From Microbacterium sp. SORGH_AS_0862 (GTDB lineage Bacteria; Actinomycetota; Actinomycetes; Actinomycetales; Microbacteriaceae), in the NCBI RefSeq assembly GCF_030818795.1, contig NZ_JAUTAY010000001.1:62001-126000 (forward strand): a stretch of DNA of 64,000 bases, in the 5' to 3' direction. Below are positions 38,365 through 47,655 of the stretch, in pieces. How positions within the stretch are numbered: the stretch's first letter is position 1; every line of letters starts with the position of its first letter. Both the position numbers and the translations under genes were made by a program. The notes beneath the pieces were generated by a model. The model was given only the letters and a program-made list of their open reading frames with translations, did not search any database and had not been told where the DNA came from.

Positions 38365-38648
38365 GTTTCTCGGTACTGCCGGGAATCGAAAGCAGGCGAA
38401 GCCTGCGTCTTCGATCGTGCCCCGCCGCCAGAGGTTCCGCGCGCGGCGCAGCCGCGGGTGGAGGGGCGGTGGGGACCGTCATCCCCTCCGCAGAGCCGGT
38501 CCGAGTACACCACCCCGCCTCCGGCGATGTCCGAGGTCGGTGCCACACTGATGTCAGGTCGAAATCACCTGGTTCCGACCTGATTCACCCGCCGAGTGCC
38601 CCGGCGAAACAGGTCGCGCGAGAGCGCGCCTCGACGAAATGTGGGCAC
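38365..38648 (+). other. Non-coding stretch between tRNA-Gly and the DUF222-HNH gene
   Basis: About 280 bases without a convincing gene. It holds GC-rich partial hairpins (for example GCGCGCGGCGCAGCCGCG near 38440) and a 15-base copy, CCGTCATCCCCTCCG at 38476-38490, of the tRNA-Gly 3' end and flank (38311-38325). A frame open across it joins the HNH gene but has atypical composition and no start signals, so I treat it as non-coding. Confidence 0.5.
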
Positions 38649-40022
38649 ATGCGAGACGACGGAATCATCGGCTTCAACGACGCGGATGCCGCGGCGTTGG
38701 CCGAGGCCGTCGAGACGGTGCGCAACGCCGACGCCGCTATCGCTGCTGCCCAGGCTCGGCGCATGAGGGCACTGGCAGACGCCGAGCACCTCGCGCGGCG
38801 GCTCGCCTCGCACGCGCGCGCGAACGTGCGCGTGCACGATATGGCGCAGCGCGCGGTCGCGGCCGAGATCGGCGCGGCGACCCGGCTCGCCAACCGGACC
38901 GTGCAGCGCCAGATGAGCGCCGCCGCGCAGATCGTCGACGACTACCCGCAGACGCACGCCTCGCTTGCTGCAGGCTGCATTCAGCTGAGCCATGCGCGGG
39001 TGATCGTCGACGCCGGCGCGAATCTTCCCCAGGACCGGCGCGCAGTGTTCGAGCGGTCCGCTCTCACCATCTGCGAGACCGAGAGCGTCGGTCGCGCTCG
39101 CGCACGGGTCGAGATCCTCGCCGAGCGGCAGCATCCGACGACGCTCACCGAGCGCCACGCCACTGCGCGCGAAGGGCGACGCGTGTTCACGACACCGCTC
39201 CCCCACGGCATGAGCGAGATCGTCTCCGTCCAGCCGTCGATCATCGCCGATGCGATTGACGACCGCCTCACGCGACAGGCGCGGAGCCTGATCGATCTCC
39301 GCAAGCAGGCCGCTGACCGCGCGAACGCAGCCCGTCGCGCCGGAGGCGAGCCGGATGCTGACGACCTCCTCCTCGCGGGCGACACGCGCACCACCGACCA
39401 GATCCGCGCCGACCTCCTCGCCGACATGCTGCTCACGACACAGCCCGGTGCCGATCCGACGCGCGACGACGACGGCCCGGGCACCCTCGGCGCGATTCGC
39501 GCCCACGTGCAGGTCGTGGTCCCCGTCGACGCTCTCACCGGCGGTGACGCCGAGGTGAGCGAGCTCGTCGGCAGCGGCCCGCTCGATGCCCAGACCGCCC
39601 GGGTCCTCGCCGGCGGCTCCTGCACGGGCTGGGACCGCATCCTCACCGACCCCGTTTCAGGTCAGGTCGTCGCGGTCGACAGGCGCAGCGTCCCGCCTGC
39701 GCTGCGTCGCACCGTCCACGCACGCGATCGGCACTGCCGATTCCCGGGATGCCGCGTGCCCGCCATCCGGTGCGAGGTCGACCATGTGCGCGACTGGGCG
39801 CGAGGTGGGCCGACCCACCTCGACAACCTGCAGTGCCTGTGCCAGCGGCACCACTCGATGAAGCAGTTCACGGCGTGGCGGGTCCGACAGCTGCCCGGAG
39901 GCGTGATCGCATGGACCTCCCCGCTCGGCGCCACCTACATCGATGACCCGCCGCCACCCGTGCAGTTCACCGAGTCCCCCGATGGCTCCGAGGACGACGG
40001 GTCCGATCCGCCACCTTTCTAG
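38649..40022 (+). CDS. DUF222 / HNH endonuclease domain protein
   Basis: A 457-residue protein. The long N-terminal helical DUF222 domain (residues ~1-330) includes AQARRMRALADAEHLARR and DYPQTHASLAAGCIQLSHARVI. The C-terminal HNH nuclease domain has RDRHCRFPGCRVPAIRCEVDHVRDWARGG and LDNLQCLCQRHHSMK, supplying the zinc Cys pairs and catalytic DH. These proteins are numerous in high-GC Actinobacteria, often in many copies, and their role is unsettled (possible mobile origin or defence). ATG 38649 is taken as start. It converges on the transglutaminase-like gene. Confidence 0.92.
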   Translation: MRDDGIIGFNDADAAALAEAVETVRNADAAIAAAQARRMRALADAEHLARRLASHARANVRVHDMAQRAVAAEIGAATRLANRTVQRQMSAAAQIVDDYPQTHASLAAGCIQLSHARVIVDAGANLPQDRRAVFERSALTICETESVGRARARVEILAERQHPTTLTERHATAREGRRVFTTPLPHGMSEIVSVQPSIIADAIDDRLTRQARSLIDLRKQAADRANAARRAGGEPDADDLLLAGDTRTTDQIRADLLADMLLTTQPGADPTRDDDGPGTLGAIRAHVQVVVPVDALTGGDAEVSELVGSGPLDAQTARVLAGGSCTGWDRILTDPVSGQVVAVDRRSVPPALRRTVHARDRHCRFPGCRVPAIRCEVDHVRDWARGGPTHLDNLQCLCQRHHSMKQFTAWRVRQLPGGVIAWTSPLGATYIDDPPPPVQFTESPDGSEDDGSDPPPF

Positions 40023-40029
40023 GATCTGG

Positions 40030-42321
40030 TCACTGCGGTGTGGTCGCGTACGAGCTGATGAGCGAATCCACCATCCAGCTCGCATCCTCGGAGCGCGCCG
40101 CGCTGCCCTGGAAGCCGGAGTCGGGGATGAGGAGGAACCGGTTGGCGTCCGGCGAGTCGTTCCACGTGGAGTCGACGGCCAGCCATGCCCCGTCGATGTT
40201 CACCTTGTTCCACGCATGACGTCCACCGGAGTAGACCGTGCCCGTGACCACCACCGACTCCACATCCGCCGCCTGCATCAGCAGTTGATACGCGTCGGCG
40301 TAGCTCGCGCACACACCGGTCTGCTTGATCAGCACACCCGCCGCGGTCCACGCGTCCTCGTAGCCGTCCGGGATGACTTCGACCCCCGTCGCGTTCTTCG
40401 CCTCGAGCGCCGCGTGGTCGTACTCGGCGTGAGCGGTCAGCCAGTCGTTGAGCGCGACCGCCTTGTCCCGAGCCGGCATCTCCGGTGTCGTGACCGCGGC
40501 GACGGCCGCATCCACCGCCGTCTTGATCTCGGCCTGCTGCGACTGGATCGCGGAGCGGTCTTCGTCGTAGGTGACGTACAGCGTCTTGTTGTCGTACACG
40601 GCAGCCCCCTTCACGCCGAGCGCATAAGGGTTCTGCTTCAGCGCCTCATCCAACGCGTCGTCGCCCTGCGGGGCGCCCGGCGCGGAAGTCAACGCGGAGA
40701 TGTCCACCGCCTTCGACCCGGCGATCAAGTGCGCCGCGATGAACCGCGTCAGCTCCGTGCTGCCGAACACCGGATACGCCACGTCGGGGTAGGTGTCGAC
40801 CGTTTCGATGTCGGGATCGACCGGTGCCGAGACCAGCTGGAAGCCCGCCGCTCCCGTCGGCGGCGCTGCGGCAAGCGCGGCGGCGTTGAACGCGTCCGCT
40901 TCCGCCGCGAGGTCCGTCACCGCCGCCTGCGGCACGTACGTCCACGTGCCCAGCTGCGTTCCCCGCGCGAACATCGGCACCATGTACCACTCGCGGTAGG
41001 GACGAGCCTGGGACGCGTCCACGTACGTGATGGCGGCGCGCGTGGCACCGTCCAGCGACGTGAACGGAATGGTCTTCGGAAGAGCCGCCACGCTCGGCAC
41101 CGACGTGCCGATCTCGCCCCGCAGCGTAGCGGTCGCGATCTGGTAGGGCAGCGCGCCGACGCCCTGACCGATCGTGTCGAAGCTCTGGTACGGCGAGAAG
41201 CGCTTCCCGTCCGTGGCGATGACGCCGAAGTCCCACCCCGACGTGCCGTAGTTCGGTCCGGGCAGGTATCCGGCGCCCTCTTCGTCCGCGCTCGATCCCT
41301 CGTAGGCCCTCAGCGCGTCGTTCTGACGCTCGGGCCACGGCTCGTTCTGGAGGCCGCTCTCCTTCACGACCGCCTCACTGGTCCATGTCGTGTCGGACGT
41401 CGAGCCGAGCAGCGTGTAGCTGCGCGGTCCGGTCACCTGAGCCTCCGACGCGACGACCAGGTACTCGGTCGCGCCGTCGACGGCCTGCCAGGTGAGTGCG
41501 AGGCTGCCGTCGCCCGTGGGCGTGCCGAGGCTCGCGACCGGGGTCGCCAGTTCGCGCTTCACCGTGAACATCGTGACGATCGGCTTCGCGAGCGGGTTGC
41601 CCTCCTTGTCAGCGCGCTGAACGAGGTAGTACTCGTCGTGCAGTGACCACTCCGAGATCGCCGAGTCGGAGATGTCCCGCTGGCCGTCGCCTGCGCGCGC
41701 GTAGGTCGAGTCGTTGGGAACGACGCGGATGCGGCGATCATCGGACGGGTAGGACGTCGAGCTCGCCGGCTGAACGACCGTCGCGCCTGCCTCGTGCGTG
41801 AGAGCCGCGTCGTAGTACACCTGGAAAGCCCAGTCCGGCGCCGCACGACCCTCCTCGTACCCCGATTGTTCGGTCTTCGGGCTGTTCGCCGCGTTGACGT
41901 CCCTGAGGAGGTAGTCCACGTCGAAGTGGAACTCGTGATCGCGGTCGAGATCCAGCATCGGGTCGGTGTAGTCGTACTGCTCCGACAGATCGGTGTGCAG
42001 CGCCGCAGGCACGCCCTCGATAGGACGAAGGAACGTGAACATCCCGACAACGAGCGTCACGACGGCGATGAGCGCGACACCGCCGGTCACGCTGAGCCCG
42101 ATGATGAGCCCCTTGCGGCGCTTCCGCGGCGGACGCGGCGCCGGGGCGGGTGCGGCGTGCGCCGACGCGGATGCGGGCGCGGCCGGCTCGGGCGTAGCGG
42201 CGGCGGGCTGCGTCGATGCGTCAGGACTCACGTGCGACGTCCAGGACGTGCCGTCCCAGTAACGTCGCCCACCGCCGCCCGCGGGATCGGGGTACCAACC
42301 GGCCGGTGTCGTTTCTGCCAT
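40030..42321 (-). CDS. DUF2510 membrane protein with C-terminal transglutaminase-like domain
   Basis: A 763-residue protein. Residues 1-35 are a DUF2510 motif (TTPAGWYPDPAGGGGRRYWDG), followed by a Pro/Ala linker, a membrane helix (~66-92, GLIIGLSVTGGVALIAVVTLVVGMF) and a long exported region with an FnIII-like part (LALTWQAVDGATEYLVVAS). The last ~150 residues carry a transglutaminase core: KQTGVCASYADAYQLLMQ (Cys), GGRHAWNKV (His) and WLAVDSTWNDS (Asp), so a complete Cys-His-Asp triad. Such domains act as surface proteases or cross-linkers. Substrate unknown. ATG 42321 follows no strong ribosome site. Confidence 0.88.
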   Translation of the reverse strand: MAETTPAGWYPDPAGGGGRRYWDGTSWTSHVSPDASTQPAAATPEPAAPASASAHAAPAPAPRPPRKRRKGLIIGLSVTGGVALIAVVTLVVGMFTFLRPIEGVPAALHTDLSEQYDYTDPMLDLDRDHEFHFDVDYLLRDVNAANSPKTEQSGYEEGRAAPDWAFQVYYDAALTHEAGATVVQPASSTSYPSDDRRIRVVPNDSTYARAGDGQRDISDSAISEWSLHDEYYLVQRADKEGNPLAKPIVTMFTVKRELATPVASLGTPTGDGSLALTWQAVDGATEYLVVASEAQVTGPRSYTLLGSTSDTTWTSEAVVKESGLQNEPWPERQNDALRAYEGSSADEEGAGYLPGPNYGTSGWDFGVIATDGKRFSPYQSFDTIGQGVGALPYQIATATLRGEIGTSVPSVAALPKTIPFTSLDGATRAAITYVDASQARPYREWYMVPMFARGTQLGTWTYVPQAAVTDLAAEADAFNAAALAAAPPTGAAGFQLVSAPVDPDIETVDTYPDVAYPVFGSTELTRFIAAHLIAGSKAVDISALTSAPGAPQGDDALDEALKQNPYALGVKGAAVYDNKTLYVTYDEDRSAIQSQQAEIKTAVDAAVAAVTTPEMPARDKAVALNDWLTAHAEYDHAALEAKNATGVEVIPDGYEDAWTAAGVLIKQTGVCASYADAYQLLMQAADVESVVVTGTVYSGGRHAWNKVNIDGAWLAVDSTWNDSPDANRFLLIPDSGFQGSAARSEDASWMVDSLISSYATTPQ

Positions 42322-42473
42322 GACGCCCTGATTCTCGAGATGCTGCGGGGACCTCGCACACGCTAACCGAGCAGAGGAAACTCCGCCGGAACCCTTGCGC
42401 ACACCAGGGGGTTCCACGCTAAGGGAGGCACAGGCCGCCGCCGCGCCTCCGCGGCTCGGCTGTGGACAGGTCG

Positions 42474-43004
42474 TCAGTCGGCTGAGGCGTGACGCTCGCT
42501 GTGCGCGAGGTAAGCCTCAGCGTTGCGTACCAGGCCCGCGCGCTCCTCGTCCGTCAGCGCGCGCCGCACCTTTCCGGGCACACCGGCGACGAGCGAGCCG
42601 TCGGGGATCTCCGCCCCCTCGAGCACCACCGCTCCCCCGGCGATGAGGCACCCGGCGCCGATCCGCGCACCGTTGAGCACGACCGCGCCCATGCCGATCA
42701 GACTCCCGTCGCCGATCGTGCAGCCGTGCACGACCGCGTTGTGCCCGATCGACACGTCCTCGCCGATCGTCACCGGATGGCCGCCGTCGACATGCACGCT
42801 CACCGAGTCCTGCACATTGCTGCGCGCCCCGACCGTGACCATGTCGCCGTCGGCGCGCAACACCGCGTTGTACCAGACGCTCGCATGCTCCCCCAACCGC
42901 ACGGCGCCGATCAGGCGCGCACCGGCGGCCACGAATGCGGATGCGGGCACTTCCGGGGCGGTGTCGCCGAGAGCGATCACGGATGCGGATCCCGAGACGG
43001 TCAT
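42474..43004 (-). CDS. Gamma-class carbonic anhydrase-like hexapeptide protein
   Basis: A 176-residue left-handed beta-helix protein of the gamma carbonic anhydrase / YrdA type. The metal-binding His residues lie in SVSVHVDGGHPVTIGEDVSIGHNAVVHGC (~70-98). Repeats such as IGDGSLIGMGAVVLNGARIGAGCLIAGGAVV build the helix coils. It may hydrate CO2 or bind another small molecule; many members are inactive as anhydrases. It is downstream of the acyltransferase gene with 9 bases between, but has its own leaderless-type promoter. Confidence 0.92.
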   Translation of the reverse strand: MTVSGSASVIALGDTAPEVPASAFVAAGARLIGAVRLGEHASVWYNAVLRADGDMVTVGARSNVQDSVSVHVDGGHPVTIGEDVSIGHNAVVHGCTIGDGSLIGMGAVVLNGARIGAGCLIAGGAVVLEGAEIPDGSLVAGVPGKVRRALTDEERAGLVRNAEAYLAHSERHASAD

Positions 43005-43010
43005 GCCCCG

Positions 43011-43016
43011 ACCCTA
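43011..43016 (-). promoter_or_regulatory. Leaderless-type -10 hexamer TAGGGT for the gamma carbonic anhydrase gene
   Basis: TAGGGT precedes ATG 43004 by six bases and overlaps the stop codon of the acyltransferase gene. Confidence 0.55.
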
Positions 43017-45158
43017 ACCGGCCGCACGCTCCAGCGCGGAGCGGATCGCCTCGGTGTATTGCGGCATGAGCGAGTCGACGAAGGTCACCGTGAGGTGGTC
43101 CTGATCCCGATAGACGTTCGCGCCGCCCACGACAGGGAAGCAGGTCGAGTCGTCGCAGTACACGTCCGTGAAGTCAAGCAGCGTCACTCCCGGCGTGCCC
43201 TCCGCTGCCTCGCGCAGCGGATCCTTGGCGACCAGGACGTCCGATCGGGCGCCGTCGCAGGCAGCCGCGTCGCGGGTGCGGAGGCACTTGTTGGGGTCGG
43301 TCTCCCAGACCGGGTTGTCGACGACGGTGATCACGGGCACGCCCGCATCCGTCAGCTTCGACCATGCCGAGCGGTAGCCCGCGACGGCGGCGTCATAGGA
43401 GGAGTCATGACCGGCCGACGCGTACGGCGTCGTCGCGAGGGCGGAGGTGAAGACCACATCCGGCTGCGCATCCACGAGCGCCTGATCCACCGCGGTACGC
43501 CACGCCGAGCACGCCGCGCCGAACGCTCCCGGCGTCGACAGCGGGGTGTCGTTCCACGGACACGCGCCCTTGAAGAAGGTCACGAGGCGCCATCCGTTCT
43601 CGTCCGCCATCCGCTCGAAGGTCGACAGCAGTTGGAACGCGTGGCTGTCGCCGATCAGCGCCACCGTGGGCGCATCCGGCGCATCGGAACCGAAGGTGCA
43701 GCTCACGGGCCGCGCATCGTTCAGCTGGACGAAGCACTGCTCGTCGGCCGGTTTGTCGACCCCGGCGAACCCCGGCGCCGGGAGGATGGCGTCGGATGCC
43801 GGCGTGTCCCGGCAGTCCGGATCGAGGACGGACTGCGCGCCGAAGCAGGACGGCGGGTCACTGCGCAGCTGCTCGAGCTGCGCGACACCGTCTCGGTAGG
43901 CGGGCGCGTTGAGCGCCCATGCACCGCCCGCGGTACCGGCCACCAGCACCATCGCTGCGAGCGACGCCCAGAGCGTCACGCGAGGGCGCCGGGAGGTGAG
44001 CACACGCCAGGACCGCGCCGGATCCTCGACGAACCTCTTGGTCAGCCACGCGAGCACGAAGCAGATGGCCAGCAGCGCGACGCGGTGGTAGATGCTCAAT
44101 CCCCAGAAGGGCACGGAGGGCGCGATGATGATCAGCGGCCAGTGCCAGAGATACAGCGAGTACGAGATGTCGCCGGTGAAGCGCATCGGGGCGATCGACA
44201 GGACGCGGGTCGGGTACCACCATCGGGTGGAGTTCGAGGCTGCGATCACCGCGGCGGCGCCGACCGCCGGCAGCAGCGCGGCGTAGCCGGGGAACGGCGT
44301 CGAGGAGTCGAAACGGAAGGCCGTGTAGACGAGGGCGACGATGCCCGCCCAGCCGAGCACGAAGCTCGCCGCCGCGTTGCGCACCCGCAGCGCGGGCACG
44401 AGCGCGACCATGGCGCCGAGTCCGAACTCCCACATCCGGCCGAAGGTGACGAAGTACGCCGGCGCCGGATCGTTGAGGGTCAGGACGATGCAGAACACGA
44501 GGGATGCGGCGCTCACCGCACCCAGTGCGATCAGGACGGCGCGTCGGCGACGTCCTGCGAAGAACCGCACGCCGATCCATGCCGCGAGAAGCATGATGAG
44601 CGGCCACAGCACATAGAACTGCTCCTCTAGCGAGAGCGACCAGTAGTGCTGCACCATCGCCGCCTCCCCGGAGTTGCCGAGGTAGTCGACGGAGGCGACG
44701 GCGAGGTACCAGTTCTCGACGTAGAAGGTCGACGCGATGATCTCGCTGACCTCTCGTTGCAGCCCCGAGATGGGCATGAGGTACGGAGATGCGGCGACGA
44801 TCGCACAGAAAAGCAGGACGAGGAGGGAAGCCGGCAGCAGACGGCGCGCACGCCGAGCCCAGAACTGCCCCAGGCGCACCGTCCCCGTCGCCGTCAGCTC
44901 GCGCATCAGATGCCCCGTGATCAGGAAGCCCGAGATCACGAAGAAGACGTCGACGCCGACATAGCCGCCGGGGATCCGCCCCGGCCAGAAGTGGTAGAGC
45001 ACGACCAGCAGCACAGCGATCGCGCGCAGGCCCTGCACGTGCGGGATGAAGCGCGAAGGTTCCGCGTGCTCGGGCGACGCACCGGTCGGCTGACGACGGC
45101 GCAGGCGCGCCGGCTCGTCCAGATTATGCGGAGTCCGGGCGGGGTCTGAGGCTGGCAC
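43014..45158 (-). CDS. Membrane O-acyltransferase (acyltransferase 3) with C-terminal SGNH domain
   Basis: A 714-residue protein of the OafA type. Residues ~40-400 hold about ten membrane helices with HVQGLRAIAVLLVVLYHFWPGRIPGGYVGVDVFFVISGFLI, the acyltransferase 3 signature with the conserved Arg and His. The C-terminal exported SGNH domain has VALIGDSHAFQLL (catalytic Ser) and YRDQDHLT (Asp and His). Together they add acetyl or similar groups to surface sugars or peptidoglycan. GTG 45158 has both GGAGG and TAACGT six bases upstream, so it may be leaderless. It could modify the glycan made by the carbohydrate block, but they are not linked. Confidence 0.93.
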   Translation of the reverse strand: MPASDPARTPHNLDEPARLRRRQPTGASPEHAEPSRFIPHVQGLRAIAVLLVVLYHFWPGRIPGGYVGVDVFFVISGFLITGHLMRELTATGTVRLGQFWARRARRLLPASLLVLLFCAIVAASPYLMPISGLQREVSEIIASTFYVENWYLAVASVDYLGNSGEAAMVQHYWSLSLEEQFYVLWPLIMLLAAWIGVRFFAGRRRRAVLIALGAVSAASLVFCIVLTLNDPAPAYFVTFGRMWEFGLGAMVALVPALRVRNAAASFVLGWAGIVALVYTAFRFDSSTPFPGYAALLPAVGAAAVIAASNSTRWWYPTRVLSIAPMRFTGDISYSLYLWHWPLIIIAPSVPFWGLSIYHRVALLAICFVLAWLTKRFVEDPARSWRVLTSRRPRVTLWASLAAMVLVAGTAGGAWALNAPAYRDGVAQLEQLRSDPPSCFGAQSVLDPDCRDTPASDAILPAPGFAGVDKPADEQCFVQLNDARPVSCTFGSDAPDAPTVALIGDSHAFQLLSTFERMADENGWRLVTFFKGACPWNDTPLSTPGAFGAACSAWRTAVDQALVDAQPDVVFTSALATTPYASAGHDSSYDAAVAGYRSAWSKLTDAGVPVITVVDNPVWETDPNKCLRTRDAAACDGARSDVLVAKDPLREAAEGTPGVTLLDFTDVYCDDSTCFPVVGGANVYRDQDHLTVTFVDSLMPQYTEAIRSALERAAG

Positions 45159-45164
45159 CCTCCG

Positions 45165-45170
45165 ACGTTA
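45165..45170 (-). promoter_or_regulatory. Leaderless-type -10 hexamer TAACGT for the acyltransferase gene
   Basis: TAACGT is separated by six bases (CGGAGG) from GTG 45158; those six bases could also act as a weak ribosome site. Confidence 0.5.
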
Positions 45171-45307
45171 GCCGCACGTTCCCCGGAATCCGGTCTACGG
45201 CACGATCTCCGATCGGGTGAGCCCAGCCTCATCTTGCTTGCGGAATTTCTCCGACTGGTTAGCGTTTGATTCAGCAGATGCGACTGCCCGAAACGGAAGG
45301 CTTTGTC

Positions 45308-45793
45308 ATGACGAAGAACCAGACCATCCCCGCCAGCGCTGCCGACCCGACCGTCGCCGCCGGAGCCGCGCAGTTCCTCACCCCCGTCACGCTGGGCCTG
45401 CAGGCCCTCGCCGTCACCGGCAAGCAGGCGCACTGGAACGTGCGCGGCGCGAACTTCATCGCCATCCACGAGCTCCTGGACTCCGTCGTGGAGCACGCAC
45501 AGGGCTGGGCGGACGAGACCGCCGAGCGCATCGTCGCCCTGGGCTTGCCGGTGGACGCCCGCCTGTCGACGATCGCGGCGAAGGTCGCTCCGTCGTCCGT
45601 GCCCGCCGGCTTCACGCAGTGGGACGAGATGATCCGCCACATCGTCGCCGACATCGACACGATCATCGTCGACGTCCAGACGGCGATCGACGGCTTGGAC
45701 GAGATCGACCTCACGAGCCAGGACATCGTCATCGGCATCCGTGCCGGTCTCGAGAAGGACCGCTGGTTCCTCTCGGCCCACCTCGCCGAGTAA
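45308..45793 (+). CDS. dps: Dps-family DNA-binding / ferritin-like protein
   Basis: A 161-residue four-helix protein that forms 12-subunit shells, oxidises and stores iron and shields DNA from peroxide. The ferroxidase signature is present: HWNVRGANFIAIHELLDSV with His, then GWADETAERI with Asp and Glu, at subunit interfaces. The short N-terminal tail (KNQTIPASAADPTVAAG) is poor in Lys, so DNA binding may be weak. It is a single-gene unit with a terminator behind. Confidence 0.95.
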   Translation: MTKNQTIPASAADPTVAAGAAQFLTPVTLGLQALAVTGKQAHWNVRGANFIAIHELLDSVVEHAQGWADETAERIVALGLPVDARLSTIAAKVAPSSVPAGFTQWDEMIRHIVADIDTIIVDVQTAIDGLDEIDLTSQDIVIGIRAGLEKDRWFLSAHLAE

Positions 45794-45801
45794 GCGGACC
45801 A

Positions 45802-45846
45802 CATGAGAAGACCCCCGTCCTCCGAGGAGGCGGGGGTCTTCTCATG
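45802..45846. terminator. Bidirectional terminator between dps and the flavin reductase gene
   Basis: A nearly perfect palindrome, CATGAGAAGACCCCCG paired with CGGGGGTCTTCTCATG, with TCCTCC/GGAGGA pairing inside. It separates convergent genes. Confidence 0.9.
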
Positions 45847-45854
45847 AGACGGGC

Positions 45855-46436
45855 TCAGTCGATCCGCGAGTGGTCGCCGAGCCGGTGCCACGAGCGATTG
45901 TGGTAGACCAGCGCGTCGCCGTGCTCACCGGGCTGCACGTCCCGGTTGATGCCCGACTGCAGGGCGTGGGCGGCGATGACCGTGGATCCTCCCGCGTTCA
46001 TGCGCTCGATGATGGCGCAGCGCACCCAGGCCCGGACGCCGTTGTAGACGGGCTCCCCGGTGACCAGGCGGCTCCAGCTCTCGGGATCGGCGAAGCGGTC
46101 GATGCCGCTGGTCGACGCGAGCTTGGCGACGCCGAGGTCGTCGCTGTCGAGGAGGTGGACGACGACCGTGTCGGCCGCGAGGATCGCGGGGGTCGCCGAC
46201 GACAGGGCGGAGACCGAGAAGATCAGCAGCGGCGGCTCCGCGCTCACCGACGAGACCGAGGTGGCGGTCAGCGCGACCGGGCCGTCCGGCCCCTCGGCCG
46301 TGATGACCGCGACTCCGCCGGGATGACCGCGGAACAGGGCCTTGAACTCGTCCGGCGACAGCGAGGTGCCGGCGAAACGGTCGCGTTCGGCGCCGTGCTC
46401 GCCGAGCGGGTTCGACAGGGGTGCGGGAGTGGTCAT
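45855..46436 (-). CDS. Flavin reductase-like FMN-binding split-barrel protein
   Basis: A 193-residue protein. FKALFRGHPGGVAVITAEGPDGPVALTATSVSSVSAEPPLLIFSVS is the start of the FMN/NAD(P)H flavin reductase domain; VVHLLDSDDLGVAKLAS and VRCAIIERMNAGGSTVIAAHAL follow. Such enzymes supply reduced flavin to a partner oxygenase. A flavin-containing monooxygenase gene lies just upstream on the same strand, 61 bases away, but this gene also has a leaderless-type promoter of its own (TAGCGT). The C-terminal HNRSWHRL is typical of this subfamily. Confidence 0.9.
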   Translation of the reverse strand: MTTPAPLSNPLGEHGAERDRFAGTSLSPDEFKALFRGHPGGVAVITAEGPDGPVALTATSVSSVSAEPPLLIFSVSALSSATPAILAADTVVVHLLDSDDLGVAKLASTSGIDRFADPESWSRLVTGEPVYNGVRAWVRCAIIERMNAGGSTVIAAHALQSGINRDVQPGEHGDALVYHNRSWHRLGDHSRID

Positions 46437-46442
46437 ACGTCG

Positions 46443-46448
46443 ACGCTA
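46443..46448 (-). promoter_or_regulatory. Leaderless-type -10 hexamer TAGCGT for the flavin reductase gene
   Basis: TAGCGT is six bases upstream of ATG 46436. Confidence 0.5.
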
Positions 46449-46497
46449 CGACTTTCATGTTTCGGGCAGGGTACGGGGCGACACACAGCGCAATGCA

Positions 46498-47616
46498 TCA
46501 TCCGGCGATCGCCACCTCTGGCGCCTGAAGCACACCGTCCGTCAACAGCTGGCGCACGGCGGAGCGACCGGCTCGGTTCGCGCCGACCGTCGACTGAGAG
46601 GGGCCGTAGCCGATGAGAAAGAGCCGCGGCTCATCCAGCGCACGCGAATCCTCGACCCGGATGCCGCCGGCAGACGTCCGCAGCCGGAGGGGCGCGAGGT
46701 GGTCGAGGGCGGGGCGGAAGCCCGTCGCCCAGAGGATGACATCGGCGCGCTCGAAGGTGCCGTCCGGCATTCGTACGCCGTCCGGCTCGATCGCGCGGAA
46801 CATCGGATGCCGCACCAGCACACCTCGTCGATCTGCTTCGCGCGCCCACGGGGTCCAGTGCATCCCCGTGACCGAGATGACGCTGCCGGCCGGCAACCCC
46901 TGTCGCACCCGCTCCTCGACACCGGCGATCGCGGCGACCCGCGCCGGGATGTCGAACTCGTCGTCACGCCACTCCGGCTCGCGCCGAGTCACCCAGAACG
47001 TGTCGGTCACCCGGGAGATCTCCTCGAGAAGCTGCACCCCCGACACGCCCGCTCCGACGATCACCACGCGCTTGCCGGCGAACTGCTCGGCGGAGACGTA
47101 GTCGTGCACGTGCAGCTGCGTCCCGCGGAACGTCTCACGCCCGGGCACCGCCGGCCAGTGCGGCCTCGTCCACGTCCCCGTCGCATTGATCACGTATCTC
47201 GCCGCGAACGTGCCCGCATCCGTCTCGACCCGCAACCGATCACCGGCGCGGGAGACCGCCCGGACCCGTACGGGACGGCGCACCCGGAGATCGAAGCGCT
47301 CCTCATAGGCGGCGAAGTACGGCGGAAGGACATCGCGGCTGGACGCCGCGGGGTCCGCCGGCGGCACGGGGAAGCCGGGCAGCTCGTGGATGCCGTTGAC
47401 CGTCGCCATCCTCAGCGACTCCCATCGGTGCTGCCAGGCTCCGCCGGGCGCCGATTCGGCGTCGAGCACCACGAATGTGCGCGGATCGGGACTCTGCGCG
47501 TCGAGCGGACGGAATCCGCGACGGTGCAGATGGTAGGCGGCGGAGAGGCCGGCCTGACCGGCTCCGATCACGACGACATCCACGGGCACGCCGACGGCGG
47601 GATCGGATGCGGTCAT
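46498..47616 (-). CDS. Flavin-containing monooxygenase-like NAD(P)/FAD oxidoreductase
   Basis: A ~372-residue flavoprotein with two dinucleotide-binding folds: FAD site VVVIGAGQAGLSAAYHLHRRG near residue 10 and NAD(P) site VVIVGAGVSGVQLLEEI near 150. FVVLDAESAPGGAWQHRWESLRM is typical of group B flavin monooxygenases (Trk/ArsO/CzcO-like). It probably hydroxylates or oxidises a small organic or arsenic compound. ATG 47616 is chosen for the family start. It sits with a flavin reductase and an NAD(P)-binding reductase on the same strand. Confidence 0.9.
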   Translation of the reverse strand: MTASDPAVGVPVDVVVIGAGQAGLSAAYHLHRRGFRPLDAQSPDPRTFVVLDAESAPGGAWQHRWESLRMATVNGIHELPGFPVPPADPAASSRDVLPPYFAAYEERFDLRVRRPVRVRAVSRAGDRLRVETDAGTFAARYVINATGTWTRPHWPAVPGRETFRGTQLHVHDYVSAEQFAGKRVVIVGAGVSGVQLLEEISRVTDTFWVTRREPEWRDDEFDIPARVAAIAGVEERVRQGLPAGSVISVTGMHWTPWAREADRRGVLVRHPMFRAIEPDGVRMPDGTFERADVILWATGFRPALDHLAPLRLRTSAGGIRVEDSRALDEPRLFLIGYGPSQSTVGANRAGRSAVRQLLTDGVLQAPEVAIAG

Positions 47617-47655
47617 GTCCTTCTCAACGCCCGCGAAGCGCGGCACATTCCGCCC

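Noticed and set aside
38649..40022. DUF222-HNH gene as an active mobile element or intron
   Set aside because: No terminal repeats, reverse transcriptase or self-splicing features; only a weak 15-base repeat upstream.
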